DNA of 64,000 bases, from contig NZ_JAQSUW010000009.1 in the NCBI RefSeq assembly GCF_028649395.1, forward strand, positions 265,989 through 329,988, in the 5' to 3' direction. The notes beneath the pieces were generated by a model, which saw only the letters and a program-made list of their open reading frames with translations, ran no database searches and was not told where the DNA came from. Shown here piece after piece: positions 1 to 8,494 of this stretch. This DNA comes from Pseudomonas sp. Gutcm_11s (lineage in GTDB: Bacteria; Pseudomonadota; Gammaproteobacteria; Pseudomonadales; Pseudomonadaceae). The position numbers and the translations under genes are program-made. Position 1 is the first letter of the stretch. Every line of letters starts with the position of its first letter.

Positions 1-734
1 AGGGCGCGGCGAACCAGCTGCTCAATGCCCTGGCCGAGGCGCGCAAGGTCGAGCCACGCACGGCCAACCCCGAGCTATACGGGCGCCTGGGCCTGGCCGA
101 CAAGGGCGACGCCGAGCAGCAGGGCATTCGCCTCAAGCTGGAGCAGGGCGAGCAGCCGCTGCAGCTGCTGATCGGCAAGCCCGGCCAGCAGGATGGGCAG
201 TTGGTGCGACGTGCCGATGAGGCGCAGAGCTGGCTGGTCAGCCAGCGCATCGAGCTGCCGCCCACCGAGCTGGCCTGGCTGGATCGCCGGGTCACTGCCG
301 TGCCCTTCGCCGAAATTCGCGAGCTGGATATGCAGCATGCCAGTGGCGAGCGGCTGCAGCTGTTCCGCGACAAGATCGAGGACATCAACCTGCTGGTGCG
401 CGATCTGCCCGCAGGCAAGCGGCTGGCGTTCGACGGTGCGGCCAATGGTGCCGGGCTGTTCTTCGCCGACCTGCGCTTCAGCGATGCAGCGCCGCTGGCC
501 CAGGTCAGCTTCGCAGGCAAACCGGTGCTGCAGTTCACCCTCACCACCTTCGGCGATCGGCACCTCAAGGGCAGCCTGTATGGCAAGGCCGAGCAGTACT
601 GGCTGGTGCTCGATCCGAGCAGCGATCTGCTCGCCGTCGAGCTGCCGGCACGTGCCGGTTGGGCCTATCGCCTGGAGGCACACCAGTACCAGAGCTTGGC
701 GAAAAAGCTGACCGATCTGCTCGCGGCTGACTGA
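1..734 (+). CDS. DUF4340 domain-containing protein, 5' end missing
   Basis: The reading frame is open from base 3 to the TGA at 732-734, so the gene starts before the window. About 243 residues are visible. The sequence is soluble-looking, with short beta-rich segments such as LLIGKPGQQDGQLVRR and QYWLVLDPSSDLLAVELP, which fits the DUF4340 family. In Pseudomonas this family usually follows gliding-type ABC transporter genes (GldA/GldF/GldG-like, PA3669-3672 in PAO1); those would lie just left of the window. The biochemical role is unknown; it is probably a periplasmic or membrane-anchored partner of the transporter. The N-terminal anchor cannot be seen. The family call is from sequence recall and expected context, not from a search. 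Confidence 0.75.
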   Translation, partial: GAANQLLNALAEARKVEPRTANPELYGRLGLADKGDAEQQGIRLKLEQGEQPLQLLIGKPGQQDGQLVRRADEAQSWLVSQRIELPPTELAWLDRRVTAVPFAEIRELDMQHASGERLQLFRDKIEDINLLVRDLPAGKRLAFDGAANGAGLFFADLRFSDAAPLAQVSFAGKPVLQFTLTTFGDRHLKGSLYGKAEQYWLVLDPSSDLLAVELPARAGWAYRLEAHQYQSLAKKLTDLLAAD

Positions 735-791
735 GCTAAAAACGCTGCAGGCCATGCACCATGCGGTCTGCAGCTCGGCCGAAAAAATCCC

Positions 792-819
792 TTGGCAAGA
801 CGAACGCTTGTTTTATACT
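792..819 (+). promoter_or_regulatory. sigma-70 promoter of the cold-shock gene
   Basis: TTGGCA at 792-797 and TATACT at 814-819 are separated by 16 bp, a good match to the consensus. Transcription would begin near 826 and give a leader of about 125 nt before the ATG at 951. Long structured leaders are typical of cspA-family mRNAs, where they control stability and translation at low temperature. No experimental data were available. Confidence 0.65.
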
Positions 820-950
820 CGCCAGGCGGTCGCATTTAGACGCCATTCGGAACACCGCTCCACGCTCGTTTTGGCCGGGGTCGGAAAGAAGAAGAAGAAC
901 GTTTGCGCCGATCTACCCAACAACAAAACCGAGAATCGAGGGAAGTGGTA

Positions 951-1160
951 ATGGCTGATCGTGAGGTCGGAACCGTCAAGTGGTTCAATGATTCCAAAGG
1001 GTATGGCTTCATTCAACGCGAAAGCGGCCCGGACGTATTTGTCCACTACCGCGCCATCCGTGGCGAGGGTCACCGCAGTCTTGTTGAAGGCCAGCAGGTG
1101 GAGTTCTCCGTGATCCAGGGTCAGAAGGGCCTGCAAGCGGAAGACGTATCCAAGGTCTGA
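951..1160 (+). CDS. Cold-shock domain protein, CspA family
   Basis: This 69-residue single-domain protein binds single-stranded RNA/DNA and acts as an RNA chaperone. The start is set by GAGGGAAG at 938-945 just upstream of ATG 951; an in-frame ATG at 903 would add a non-homologous extension. The CSD fold is clear: [13 protein letters not shown] carries the RNP1 motif and DVFVHY carries RNP2, followed by the [11 protein letters not shown] strand. It has its own promoter and terminator, so it is monocistronic. It corresponds to the cold-shock gene PA1159 of P. aeruginosa by its neighbours. Which paralogue name applies cannot be decided from sequence, and whether it is cold-induced is unknown. 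Confidence 0.95.
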   Translation: MADREVGTVKWFNDSKGYGFIQRESGPDVFVHYRAIRGEGHRSLVEGQQVEFSVIQGQKGLQAEDVSKV

Positions 1161-1178
1161 GGACCTTCGTTGCACAGC

Positions 1179-1205
1179 AAAAGGCCCGTCATCGACGGGC
1201 CTTTT
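1179..1205 (+). terminator. Intrinsic terminator after csp
   Basis: A perfect 12-bp stem (1179-1190 with 1194-1205) has a 3-nt loop and runs into TTTT-G-TTTT. The A-rich left arm means it can also terminate the leftward transcript ending at 1229. Confidence 0.9.
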
Positions 1206-1228
1206 GTTTTTCTGCGGTGGCTGAGCAC

Positions 1229-1600
1229 TCAGTCGGTGCGCCAGATGAATTCCTGCTCGCCCTCGGCGTTGACCTTGATCCAGCGGTCGGCGTCTTCCTC
1301 GCCGTCCTCTTCGCTCCAGCCACCGGTGGAGCAGCGCACTTCCACGCCGAGCGCGGCGAAGGCGGCGTGGGCGCAGGCCAGGTCATCGGCCCAAGGGGTC
1401 GCGTCGCTTTCCAGCATCAAGCTGTGCCACTTGCCCACGGCTTTGGGCAGGAATACCACCGGGATCGCGCCGGCCTGGCACTTGAACATCTGGCCGCGCT
1501 GCTGCCATTCGCTGCAGGAGCCGAAGACCTCGTTCAACCAGGCAGTGATGGCGTCCTGGCTGGCGTCCTTGAGATAGATCTCGATATCGGGTTGGCGCAT
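1229..1600 (-). CDS. Conserved hypothetical protein
   Basis: The predicted protein has 123 residues, is acidic, and has no signal peptide or membrane segment. Tryptophans and acidic residues are frequent near the C-terminus (GGWSEEDGEEDADRWIKV). I do not recognise a domain. It sits between the cold-shock gene and rlmA, the same place as PA1160 in P. aeruginosa, and is read in the same direction as rlmA with a 10-bp gap, so it is probably the last gene of a dapE-rlmA transcript. The lysine-poor, Trp/Asp-rich composition suggests a small cytoplasmic protein. Function is unknown. Confidence 0.8.
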   Translation of the reverse strand: MRQPDIEIYLKDASQDAITAWLNEVFGSCSEWQQRGQMFKCQAGAIPVVFLPKAVGKWHSLMLESDATPWADDLACAHAAFAALGVEVRCSTGGWSEEDGEEDADRWIKVNAEGEQEFIWRTD

Positions 1601-1610
1601 GGCGGGCTCT

Positions 1611-2417
1611 CTAGATTTTCTCTATCCAATCGTAGCGAATGGAGACAGTAACTTCGAAGTCTTCGGCAATGACCGCGGCGCGGCGTTCGGCGCTGGCGCG
1701 CCAGCCGTGCGGGGTCATGGCCAGCAGGTCGGCGCGGGCCTGGGCGTCGGCCAGCAGCAGCGGGAAGCTGATGGTTTCGCTGTGGGCCAGGCGCATGCCA
1801 GCGGGGATCAGCTCCAGGTGCTTCTGGTCGTCATAGTCGCGCACCTCGTCGTACAGCTTCTGCCGTAGCTCCATCAGGTGCACGCTGGTCGGACCCATGC
1901 GCAGCAGGCCACCGCCGGGCTTGAGCAGACGCAGGGCTTCCTGCCAGTCCAGCGGGCTGAACACACTGGCCAGCAGGTCGCAGCTGGCATCGCTCAGCGG
2001 CACGCGGGCCATGCTCGCTACCAGCCAGCTCAGCTGCGGGGCACGCTTGCAGGCGCGCTTCACCGCCTCGCGGGAGATGTCCAGGGCATAGCCGTCGGCT
2101 GCGGGCAGCAGCTCGGCGAGCTGCGCGGTGTAGTAGCCCTCGCCGCAACCGATATCCAGCCAGGTGCGCGGGCCGCGCTCGGCGGCCAGCTCGGCCAGGC
2201 GCTTGGCCAGCGGCGCGTAATGACCGCCGTCGAGGAAGCGCCGGCGCGCCTCGACCATGGCCTGGTTGTCACCGGGGTCACGGCTGTTCTTGTGCTGCAC
2301 CGGCAGCAGGTTGTAGTAGCCCTGGCGCGCACGGTCGAAACGGTGGTTGGCCGGGCAGGCCAGGCCGTTGTCGACCGCGCTCAGCGGCGCCTGGCAGATC
2401 GGGCAGGTCAGACTCAT
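1611..2417 (-). CDS. rlmA: 23S rRNA (guanine-N1)-methyltransferase RlmA
   Basis: This enzyme methylates N1 of a guanine in helix 35 of 23S rRNA (G745 in E. coli). At 268 residues it is the usual family length. The N-terminal zinc site is intact: Cys5, Cys8, Cys21 and His25 match the E. coli ligands. It is followed by the family-typical [15 protein letters not shown] stretch and the SAM-binding motif [11 protein letters not shown] near residue 90. Its ATG overlaps the dapE stop by 4 bp, so the two are translationally coupled. The same pairing occurs in P. aeruginosa (rrmA-dapE). Gram-negative RlmA acts on G745 and the Gram-positive TlrB on G748; this copy resembles the former. Confidence 0.93.
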   Translation of the reverse strand: MSLTCPICQAPLSAVDNGLACPANHRFDRARQGYYNLLPVQHKNSRDPGDNQAMVEARRRFLDGGHYAPLAKRLAELAAERGPRTWLDIGCGEGYYTAQLAELLPAADGYALDISREAVKRACKRAPQLSWLVASMARVPLSDASCDLLASVFSPLDWQEALRLLKPGGGLLRMGPTSVHLMELRQKLYDEVRDYDDQKHLELIPAGMRLAHSETISFPLLLADAQARADLLAMTPHGWRASAERRAAVIAEDFEVTVSIRYDWIEKI

Positions 2418-3553
2418 GCGAGGAGTTTGACCAGGGTCTGGTAGTAGACCTCGGTGAGCAGGTCGAGGTCGCTGGCCAGTACGCGCTCGTTGATCTGGTG
2501 GATGGTGGCGTTGACCGGGCCCAGCTCGACCACTTGCGTACCCAGGGTGGCGATAAAGCGCCCGTCCGAGGTGCCGCCGGAGGTGGACGGCGTGGTGTCG
2601 CGGCCGGTGACGGACTTGATGCTGGCGGCCACGGCGTCGAGCAGCTCACCCGGCTGGGTGAGGAACGGCAGGCCGGACAGTGCCCAGTCGATGTGGTAGT
2701 CCAGACCGTGCTTGTCGAGGATGGTATTGACCCGCTGCTGCAGGCCTTCCACGGTCGACTCGGTGGAGAAGCGGAAGTTGAACACCGCCTTCAGCTCGCC
2801 CGGGATCACGTTGGTGGCGCCGGTGCCGGAATTGAGGTTGGACACCTGGAAGCTGGTCGGCGGGAAGTAGGCGTTGCCGTCGTCCCAGTGTTCGGCGGCC
2901 AGTTCGGCCAGGGCGCCGGCGGCCAGGTGGATGGGGTTCTTGGCCAGGTGCGGGTAGGCCACGTGGCCTTGCTTGCCGTACACGGTGAGGGTGGCGCCGA
3001 GCGAGCCGCGGCGGCCGTTCTTCACCACGTCACCGAGCAGGGTGGTGCTGGACGGTTCGCCGACGATGCACCAGTCCAGGCGGTCGCCACGCTCGCGCAG
3101 GCGCTCGACCACGGCCTTGGTGCCATGGTGGGCCGGGCCTTCCTCGTCGCTGGTGATGAGGAAGGCGATGGCGCCCTTGTGGTTCGGGTGGTCGGCGACG
3201 AAGCGCTCCACGGCGATGATCATCGACGCCAGGCTGCCCTTCATGTCTGCCGCGCCACGGCCGCAGAGCATGCCCTCGTCGTCTACGCGCACGTCGAACG
3301 GCTGGTACTGCCAGGCTTCCAGCGGGCCGGTCGGCACCACGTCGGTGTGGCCGGCGAAGCACAGCACCGGGCCGTCACCACCACGCTTGGCCCAGAAGTT
3401 CTCCACTTCCTCGATGCGCATATGCTCCACCGCGAAGCCGAGTGCGGCCAGGCGGCGCATCATCAGCTCCTGGCAGCCTTCGTCGACCGGGGTGACGGAG
3501 GGGCGGCGGATCAGGTCGAAGGCGAGCTCCAGGGTGGGGGTGAGGGCGGTCAT
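2414..3553 (-). CDS. dapE: Succinyl-diaminopimelate desuccinylase
   Basis: DapE is a dinuclear zinc M20-family hydrolase that converts N-succinyl-L,L-diaminopimelate to L,L-diaminopimelate and succinate, in the lysine and peptidoglycan precursor pathway. The protein has 379 residues. Metal and catalytic residues are visible: FAGHTDVVP (His69, Asp71), GRGAADMKG (Asp103) and TSDEEGP (Glu137/Glu138), with a late conserved GGTSDGRF segment. It is the first gene of a leftward unit with rlmA. dapD and dapC, which act just before it in the pathway, are 8.5-11 kb to the right but not in the same transcript. A terminator for the upstream ndvB lies between, so a separate promoter is expected in the roughly 50 bp before the start. 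Confidence 0.97.
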   Translation of the reverse strand: MTALTPTLELAFDLIRRPSVTPVDEGCQELMMRRLAALGFAVEHMRIEEVENFWAKRGGDGPVLCFAGHTDVVPTGPLEAWQYQPFDVRVDDEGMLCGRGAADMKGSLASMIIAVERFVADHPNHKGAIAFLITSDEEGPAHHGTKAVVERLRERGDRLDWCIVGEPSSTTLLGDVVKNGRRGSLGATLTVYGKQGHVAYPHLAKNPIHLAAGALAELAAEHWDDGNAYFPPTSFQVSNLNSGTGATNVIPGELKAVFNFRFSTESTVEGLQQRVNTILDKHGLDYHIDWALSGLPFLTQPGELLDAVAASIKSVTGRDTTPSTSGGTSDGRFIATLGTQVVELGPVNATIHQINERVLASDLDLLTEVYYQTLVKLLA

Positions 3554-3600
3554 CGTGGCTCCGGAACAGCGGAAATCAGAAAGGCCGCCATCTTAAAGCA

Positions 3601-3626
3601 AAACGGCGGCCTCAAGGCCGCCGTTT
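3601..3626 (-). terminator. Intrinsic terminator after ndvB
   Basis: An 11-bp GC-rich stem (3601-3611 with 3616-3626) has a 4-nt loop. Read leftward it is followed by a T-rich stretch, so it ends the ndvB transcript before dapE. Confidence 0.8.
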
Positions 3627-3645
3627 CGACAGACAGGTCGTGCCG

Positions 3646-6243
3646 TCAGGCCGCGCCAGCCGGCTCGCCGACGTCCTCGGTAGCCGGCTTGGGCAGCGAG
3701 GAGAGCAGGGCCATCATCAGAGCCGCCAGGTAGGGCAGGGACTGCACCAGCAGGGTGGCGACCCAGAACTTCACGTCGGCGTTGCCGATGTCCTGGGCGA
3801 AGCCGATGCCGATCGCCGCGCCCCACAGCAGGAGCATGACGAACACCTCTTCGCGAGCCTCGGCCAGGGCCACCATGATGCCGTGGTTGCTGGCCATCTT
3901 CGGTGTGCGGAAGAACGGGATGGTCTTGGTGAAGGTCCCGTACAGCACGGCCTTGGCGATGGTGTGCGACAGCGCCAGACCTGCGATGGCCGCCTGGAAC
4001 GAACGCTTCAGGTCCACGCCCACCGCACGGCGGTAGAGGAACATGATCTTGCCGAACTTGAAGAAGAACAGCGCCAGCGGCGGGATGGCGAAGATCATCA
4101 GCGGCGGGTCGACGCGGTTGGGCACGATGATCATCGCGGCCGACCAGAGCAGGGCACCGACGGTGAAGAAGATGTTCAGGCCGTCGGCGATCCACGGCAG
4201 CCAGCCGGCGATGAAGTGGTAGCGCTGGCCGCGGGTCAGCTCCGAGCCTTCGCCACGGAACAGCGCGCGGGCGTGGCCCTTCATGATCTGGATGGCGCCG
4301 TAGGCCCAGCGGAAGCGCTGCTTCTTGTAGTCGATGAAGGTGTCGGGCATCAGGCCGCGACCGAAGCTCTCGTGGGCATAAGCGGCGGAATAACCCTTCT
4401 CGAACACGCGCAGACCCAGTTCGGCGTCTTCGCAGATGGTCCAGTCGGCCCACTTCAGCTCGTCCATCACACTGCGGCGGATCATGGTCATGGTGCCGTG
4501 CTGGATGATCGCGTTGCGGTCGTTACGGGTGACCATGCCGATGTGGAAGAAGCCTTTGTACTCGGCGTAGCAGAGCTTCTTGAAGGCGCTCTCGTCGCCG
4601 TCGCGGTAGTCCTGCGGCGACTGCACCACGGCGATCTTCGGATCGCTGAAGTGCGGCACCATGTGCTTGAGCCAGTTGCGGTCGACGCAGTAGTCGGAGT
4701 CGATCACCGCCACCACTTCGGCATCCGGCGCGGTGTGCGGCAGGATGTAGTTCAGCGCGCCGCCCTTGAAGCCTTCGATGGGCGCCACGTGGAAGAAGCG
4801 GAAACGCTCGCCGAGCTGCTGGCAGTAGGCCTCGACTGGCTCCCAGACCTTCGGGTCCTTGGTGTTGTTGTCGATGATGATGACTTCGTAGTCCGGGTAG
4901 TCCAGGGCTGCCAGGGCATCCAGGGTCTGCTTCACCATCTCCGGCGGCTCGTTGTAGCAGGGCACGTGGATCGACACCTTGGGCCGGTAGGCGGTGTCGC
5001 CCATGACCGGCATGAACGGGCGGCGACGGGTGCGGGTCCAGGCGGTCTCGGCCAGCTCGTGGGCCTCGGTGAGCAGGACGATGAATACGCCCAGGGCGCC
5101 GATGCCGAGCAGGCCGCCGACGGTCAGGCTGAACCAGGTGCTGTACTGCTGGCTGTAGTCGTAGGCGATCCACACCAGCGCCGAGCCGCCGACGAAGGCG
5201 ACGAAGGTCAGGAAGGTGCGGCCGCGCTGGCGCAGCGAGCTGCCGTCGATCAGCATCAGGGCCAGGGCCAGCAGGCCCATGACCACCGAGGCGACGGCCA
5301 GCATGCGCCACTGCGGAATGGCTACCACCGGGCCCTCGAAGGCGAACTTGGGCTGGCGGTCGAGGTTGTACACGCCCCAGTAGGCGCCCACCGCGCCTTC
5401 GTCGCCGGCTTTCCACGGCTGGTCGAAGGCTTCGATGACGAAGTAGTTGTAGCCCTTGGCGTTGAGCTGGTTGACCAGGGTGCGCAGGTACACGGCCTGC
5501 TCGGCCTGGTCGGCCTCGGCGCCGCCACGGGTACGGCCGTTGCTCGGCCAGCCCACTTCGGAGAGCAGCAGCGGCTTCTTCGGGAACAGCTTCTTCAGGT
5601 CCTTGGCGCGCTCGAGGACGAAGTCGGTGGAGTCCTCCATCGCCATGAATTCCCAGTACGGCAGTACGTGGGCGGCGATCAGGTCGACGTGGTCGGCCAG
5701 TTCCGGGTGATCCTGCCAGATGTGCCACTGCTCCGAGGTGGTCACCGGTACCTTGACCGCAGCGCGGACCCGATCGATGTAGGCGATCAGCTCCGGCACC
5801 TTGACCTCGCTGCGGAACAGCGCCTCGTTACCCACCGCCACGCGCACGACGCTGCGCGAGTTGTTGGTGATCTCGATGGCCTTGGCGATCTCGCGCTCGT
5901 TGCGCTCCAGATCGGTGCCGATCCAGATGCCGAGGGTCACGCGCAGGCCGAACTCCTCGGCGATGCGTGGAATGTCTTCCAGCGTGCCGTCTACCGAGTA
6001 GGTGCGGATGCTGTCGGTCTGCTTGCTCAGCAGCTCGAGGTCGGCGCGAATCTGCGCGTCGTTCGGGTAGATGTTCTGCTGCGGGTTCTGGCCGGCACGG
6101 AACGGCGAATAGGAGAAGCCGGAGATCTGCTCCGGCCAGTCCGGTGCGTCCACGGGACGGTTATAGAGAGCCCAGAGGCCGGTGAACATGGCGGCGACCG
6201 CCACGATGACCACCAGATTGATACCGAGTTTGCGCGTTGGCAT
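3646..6243 (-). CDS. ndvB: NdvB-like beta-glucan synthase (GH17-like plus GT2)
   Basis: This 865-residue inner-membrane protein fuses two enzymes. After an N-terminal membrane segment (about residues 7-25) comes a GH17-like glucanosyltransferase domain (about 35-300; GFSYSPFRAGQNP, LLSEVGWPSNGRTRGGA). Several membrane helices follow, then a family-2 glycosyltransferase domain (from about residue 425; VSIHVPCYNEPPEMV, VIDSDY, TICEDAELG and KQRFRW, a QxxRW motif), with more C-terminal helices. The family makes cyclic or linear beta-1,3-linked periplasmic glucans; P. aeruginosa NdvB (PA1163) has been linked to biofilm-specific antibiotic tolerance. It is a single-gene transcript next to dapE, the same neighbour as in P. 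aeruginosa. Which glucan it makes cannot be read from sequence. Confidence 0.9.
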   Translation of the reverse strand: MPTRKLGINLVVIVAVAAMFTGLWALYNRPVDAPDWPEQISGFSYSPFRAGQNPQQNIYPNDAQIRADLELLSKQTDSIRTYSVDGTLEDIPRIAEEFGLRVTLGIWIGTDLERNEREIAKAIEITNNSRSVVRVAVGNEALFRSEVKVPELIAYIDRVRAAVKVPVTTSEQWHIWQDHPELADHVDLIAAHVLPYWEFMAMEDSTDFVLERAKDLKKLFPKKPLLLSEVGWPSNGRTRGGAEADQAEQAVYLRTLVNQLNAKGYNYFVIEAFDQPWKAGDEGAVGAYWGVYNLDRQPKFAFEGPVVAIPQWRMLAVASVVMGLLALALMLIDGSSLRQRGRTFLTFVAFVGGSALVWIAYDYSQQYSTWFSLTVGGLLGIGALGVFIVLLTEAHELAETAWTRTRRRPFMPVMGDTAYRPKVSIHVPCYNEPPEMVKQTLDALAALDYPDYEVIIIDNNTKDPKVWEPVEAYCQQLGERFRFFHVAPIEGFKGGALNYILPHTAPDAEVVAVIDSDYCVDRNWLKHMVPHFSDPKIAVVQSPQDYRDGDESAFKKLCYAEYKGFFHIGMVTRNDRNAIIQHGTMTMIRRSVMDELKWADWTICEDAELGLRVFEKGYSAAYAHESFGRGLMPDTFIDYKKQRFRWAYGAIQIMKGHARALFRGEGSELTRGQRYHFIAGWLPWIADGLNIFFTVGALLWSAAMIIVPNRVDPPLMIFAIPPLALFFFKFGKIMFLYRRAVGVDLKRSFQAAIAGLALSHTIAKAVLYGTFTKTIPFFRTPKMASNHGIMVALAEAREEVFVMLLLWGAAIGIGFAQDIGNADVKFWVATLLVQSLPYLAALMMALLSSLPKPATEDVGEPAGAA

Positions 6244-6410
6244 GGCTACTTAAGGGTTCCACAGCAGGAACAAGAGAAAGGGCCGGCGGACGCCGGTCGG
6301 CGCGCATGCTACCCCGCAGCCATTGGCCTGTATAGCACCGCCGGGAGCGAGGCGCCTGCCCGTATCCGGGTTGGTCCGGCGCTGCCGCCGCCGAGTTCCG
6401 TGGATTGTCG

Positions 6411-7553
6411 TCACAGCGCGCGCAGGAGGATGCGCTCGCAGGCCTCCAGGTCGATCGGTGGCTGTTCGAGGCCATCGCGGCGCTGCAGCTGGGCCAGCAC
6501 CTCGGGGATGGCTTCGGCGTCCAGGCCGTGGGCCGACAGGCGGGTGGCCACGCCCATGCGACGGAAGAAGCCCTCGGTGGCGCGAATGGCGGCGGCGATG
6601 CGCTGTTCCGGGCCGCCGTGGCGCAGGCCCCAGACCCGCTCGGCGTACTGCAGTTGCTTGGCCAGGCGCTCGGCCCGGTATTCGCCGAGCAGGGCTGGCA
6701 GCAGCAGCGCCAGGCTCTGCGCGTGATCCAGGTGGTAGAGCAGGCTCAGCTGGCGGCCGAGCAGGCCGAGGCTGTCGTCCTGGGCGCTGCCGCAGGCCAG
6801 CAGGCCGCTACGCGCCTGGCTGGCGCACCACATCAGGTTGGCCCGGCTGGCGTAGTCCAGCGGGTTGGCCATGGCCTTGGGTCCTTCTTCCAGCAGCGTG
6901 AGCAGCAGGCCTTCGGCCTGGCGGTCCTGCAGGGGCGTGCCGGTAGGCAGGGTGAGGTACTGCTCCAGGGTGTGCACGAAGGTGGCGACCACGCCATTGC
7001 CGATCTGCCGTGGTGGCAGGCTGAAGGTGGTGCAGGGATCGAGAATGGCGAAGCGCGGGTACAGGCAAGGGCTGGAAAAGGCCAGGCGCGCCTGCAGGTC
7101 GGCGTGGCCGAGCACGCCGTGCGGGTTGCACTCCGAACCGCTGGCCGCCAGGGTGGCCACGCAGCCCAGTGGCAGGGCGCGGCGGATCGGCGTGCCGCAG
7201 AGCAGATCGAACGGCTCGCCAGGGTAGGCCAGCACAGCGGCGACGAACTTGCTGCCGTCGATCACCGAACCGCCGCCGACGGCGAGGATGAAATCGCAGC
7301 CCGCGCGCCGAGCCAGCTCGGCCGCGCGTAGCAGCGTGCTGTATTGCGGGTTGGCCTCGATGCCGGCGAAGCGGGTGACCCTATAGGCGGCCAGGGCCTG
7401 CTCGACCTCCTGCCACACGCCGTTCTGCAGGATGCTGCCGCCGCCGTGGGTGACCAGCACCCGGCTGCCAGCCGGGATCTGCTGGGCCAGGCCGGCGATC
7501 TGCCCGGCGCCGAACAGGATGCGCGTCGGGTTGTAGTAGCTGAAGTTGCGCAT
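6411..7553 (-). CDS. Iron-alcohol-dehydrogenase (YqhD-like) homologue with incomplete metal site
   Basis: The product has 380 residues and aligns along its length with E. coli YqhD, an NADPH-dependent aldehyde reductase. The start is ATG 7553: it gives the family N-terminus (NPTRILFGAG), has a CAGGGAG ribosome site, and lies just after a -10 element at 7582-7587; the in-frame codon at 7583 would be upstream of the RNA start. The nucleotide motifs are kept (HGGGS at 36-40, AVGGGS at 91-96). Of the four YqhD metal ligands (Asp194, His198, His267, His281), only the equivalents of His198 (His194 here) and His281 (His277) remain. Asp194 is Ala190 and His267 is Gly263. It may use another metal geometry, work without metal, or have lost activity. 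No frame damage is seen. Substrate unknown. Confidence 0.85.
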   Translation of the reverse strand: MRNFSYYNPTRILFGAGQIAGLAQQIPAGSRVLVTHGGGSILQNGVWQEVEQALAAYRVTRFAGIEANPQYSTLLRAAELARRAGCDFILAVGGGSVIDGSKFVAAVLAYPGEPFDLLCGTPIRRALPLGCVATLAASGSECNPHGVLGHADLQARLAFSSPCLYPRFAILDPCTTFSLPPRQIGNGVVATFVHTLEQYLTLPTGTPLQDRQAEGLLLTLLEEGPKAMANPLDYASRANLMWCASQARSGLLACGSAQDDSLGLLGRQLSLLYHLDHAQSLALLLPALLGEYRAERLAKQLQYAERVWGLRHGGPEQRIAAAIRATEGFFRRMGVATRLSAHGLDAEAIPEVLAQLQRRDGLEQPPIDLEACERILLRAL

Positions 7554-7581
7554 GGCGTAACTCCCTGCGGAGCGTCCATCC

Positions 7582-7587
7582 ACTATA
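7582..7587 (-). promoter_or_regulatory. -10 element for the alcohol-dehydrogenase homologue
   Basis: Read leftward, TATAGT matches the -10 consensus in five of six positions and lies about 30 bp before ATG 7553. No clear -35 hexamer is seen. It supports the shorter start for the gene. Confidence 0.5.
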
Positions 7588-7611
7588 GAAGCGTGTGCCG
7601 GGCCATGGCCG

Positions 7612-7617
7612 TATAAT
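7612..7617 (+). promoter_or_regulatory. -10 element for tcdA
   Basis: A perfect TATAAT lies 28 bp upstream of the tcdA ATG at 7646. The -35 position has no good match. A ribosome site (GAGGG, 7632-7636) lies between. It overlaps the divergent promoter region of the leftward gene. Confidence 0.55.
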
Positions 7618-7645
7618 GTCGGCCGAATTCTGAGGGTGCGACGAG

Positions 7646-8455
7646 ATGACAGACGAACAGCGCTTCGGCGGTATAGCCCGGTTGTACGGGCGCGAGGGGC
7701 TGGAACGGCTGGCGGCGGCCCACGTGGCAGTGGTTGGCATCGGCGGCGTCGGCTCCTGGGCAGCCGAGGCGCTGGCCCGCTCCGGGGTGGGCGAAATCTC
7801 GCTGTTCGACCTGGACGACGTGTGCATCACCAATACCAATCGTCAGGTGCACGCCATCGACGGCGCCGTGGGCAAGGCCAAGGTCGATGAGATGGCTGCA
7901 CGCATCCGCGCCATCAACCCTGCCTGCACGGTGCACGCGGTGGCTGACTTCGTCACCCGCGAGACCATGGCCGAGTACATCACTGAGCAGCTCGATGCGG
8001 TGATCGACTGCATCGACAGCGTGGCGGCCAAGGCGGCGCTGATCGCCTGGTGCAAGCGGCGCAAGATCCAGATCGTCACCACCGGCGGTGCCGGTGGCCA
8101 GGTCGACCCGACGCAGATCCAGGTCGCCGACCTCAACAAGACCTTCAACGACCCACTCGCCGCCAAGGTACGCAGTACCCTGCGCCGCGACTACAACTTC
8201 TCCCGTACCCCCGGGCGCACCTACAGCGTGCCCTGCGTGTTCTCCACCGAACAGCTGCGCTACCCCAAGCCGGACGGCACCGTGTGCCAGGCCAAGGGCT
8301 TCGTCGGCGAGGGCGTCAAGCTCGACTGCGCTGGCGGTTTCGGTGCCGTGATGATGGTCACCGCCAGCTTCGGCATGGCCGCGGCGGCGCGCATCATCGA
8401 CAAGCTGGTGGCCGGCGCGCGCCGCCCGGCCGAACGTGCGGGCAAATCCGACTAG
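7646..8455 (+). CDS. tcdA: tRNA threonylcarbamoyladenosine dehydratase TcdA (CsdL)
   Basis: TcdA uses ATP to cyclise t6A37 in ANN-decoding tRNAs to ct6A. The 269-residue protein is an E1/ThiF-like enzyme: the nucleotide-binding glycine motif VVGIGGVGSWAAEALARSG lies near residues 28-46, FDLDDVCITNTNRQ follows, and VDPTQIQVADLNKTFNDPLA is family-specific. Cysteines in the CVF and AKGFVGEG regions near 195-220 match the family. In E. coli the gene (csdL/ygdL) forms a cluster with csdA and csdE, which supply sulfur and support TcdA activity; here those two lie 2.3 kb downstream on the opposite strand. A TATAAT at 7612-7617 suggests its own promoter. Its role may include cooperation with the nearby Csd pair. 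Confidence 0.93.
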   Translation: MTDEQRFGGIARLYGREGLERLAAAHVAVVGIGGVGSWAAEALARSGVGEISLFDLDDVCITNTNRQVHAIDGAVGKAKVDEMAARIRAINPACTVHAVADFVTRETMAEYITEQLDAVIDCIDSVAAKAALIAWCKRRKIQIVTTGGAGGQVDPTQIQVADLNKTFNDPLAAKVRSTLRRDYNFSRTPGRTYSVPCVFSTEQLRYPKPDGTVCQAKGFVGEGVKLDCAGGFGAVMMVTASFGMAAAARIIDKLVAGARRPAERAGKSD

Positions 8456-8494
8456 TCTTTTTTCCGCGCCCGAGGGCGCCATGAGAGTTTCCCC

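Noticed and set aside
3640..6726. A 1028-codon open frame on the + strand opposite ndvB
   Set aside because: High-GC codon composition opens antisense frames. The product is a low-complexity mix of His, Gln, Val and Gly with no motif, whereas ndvB on the other strand has complete domains.
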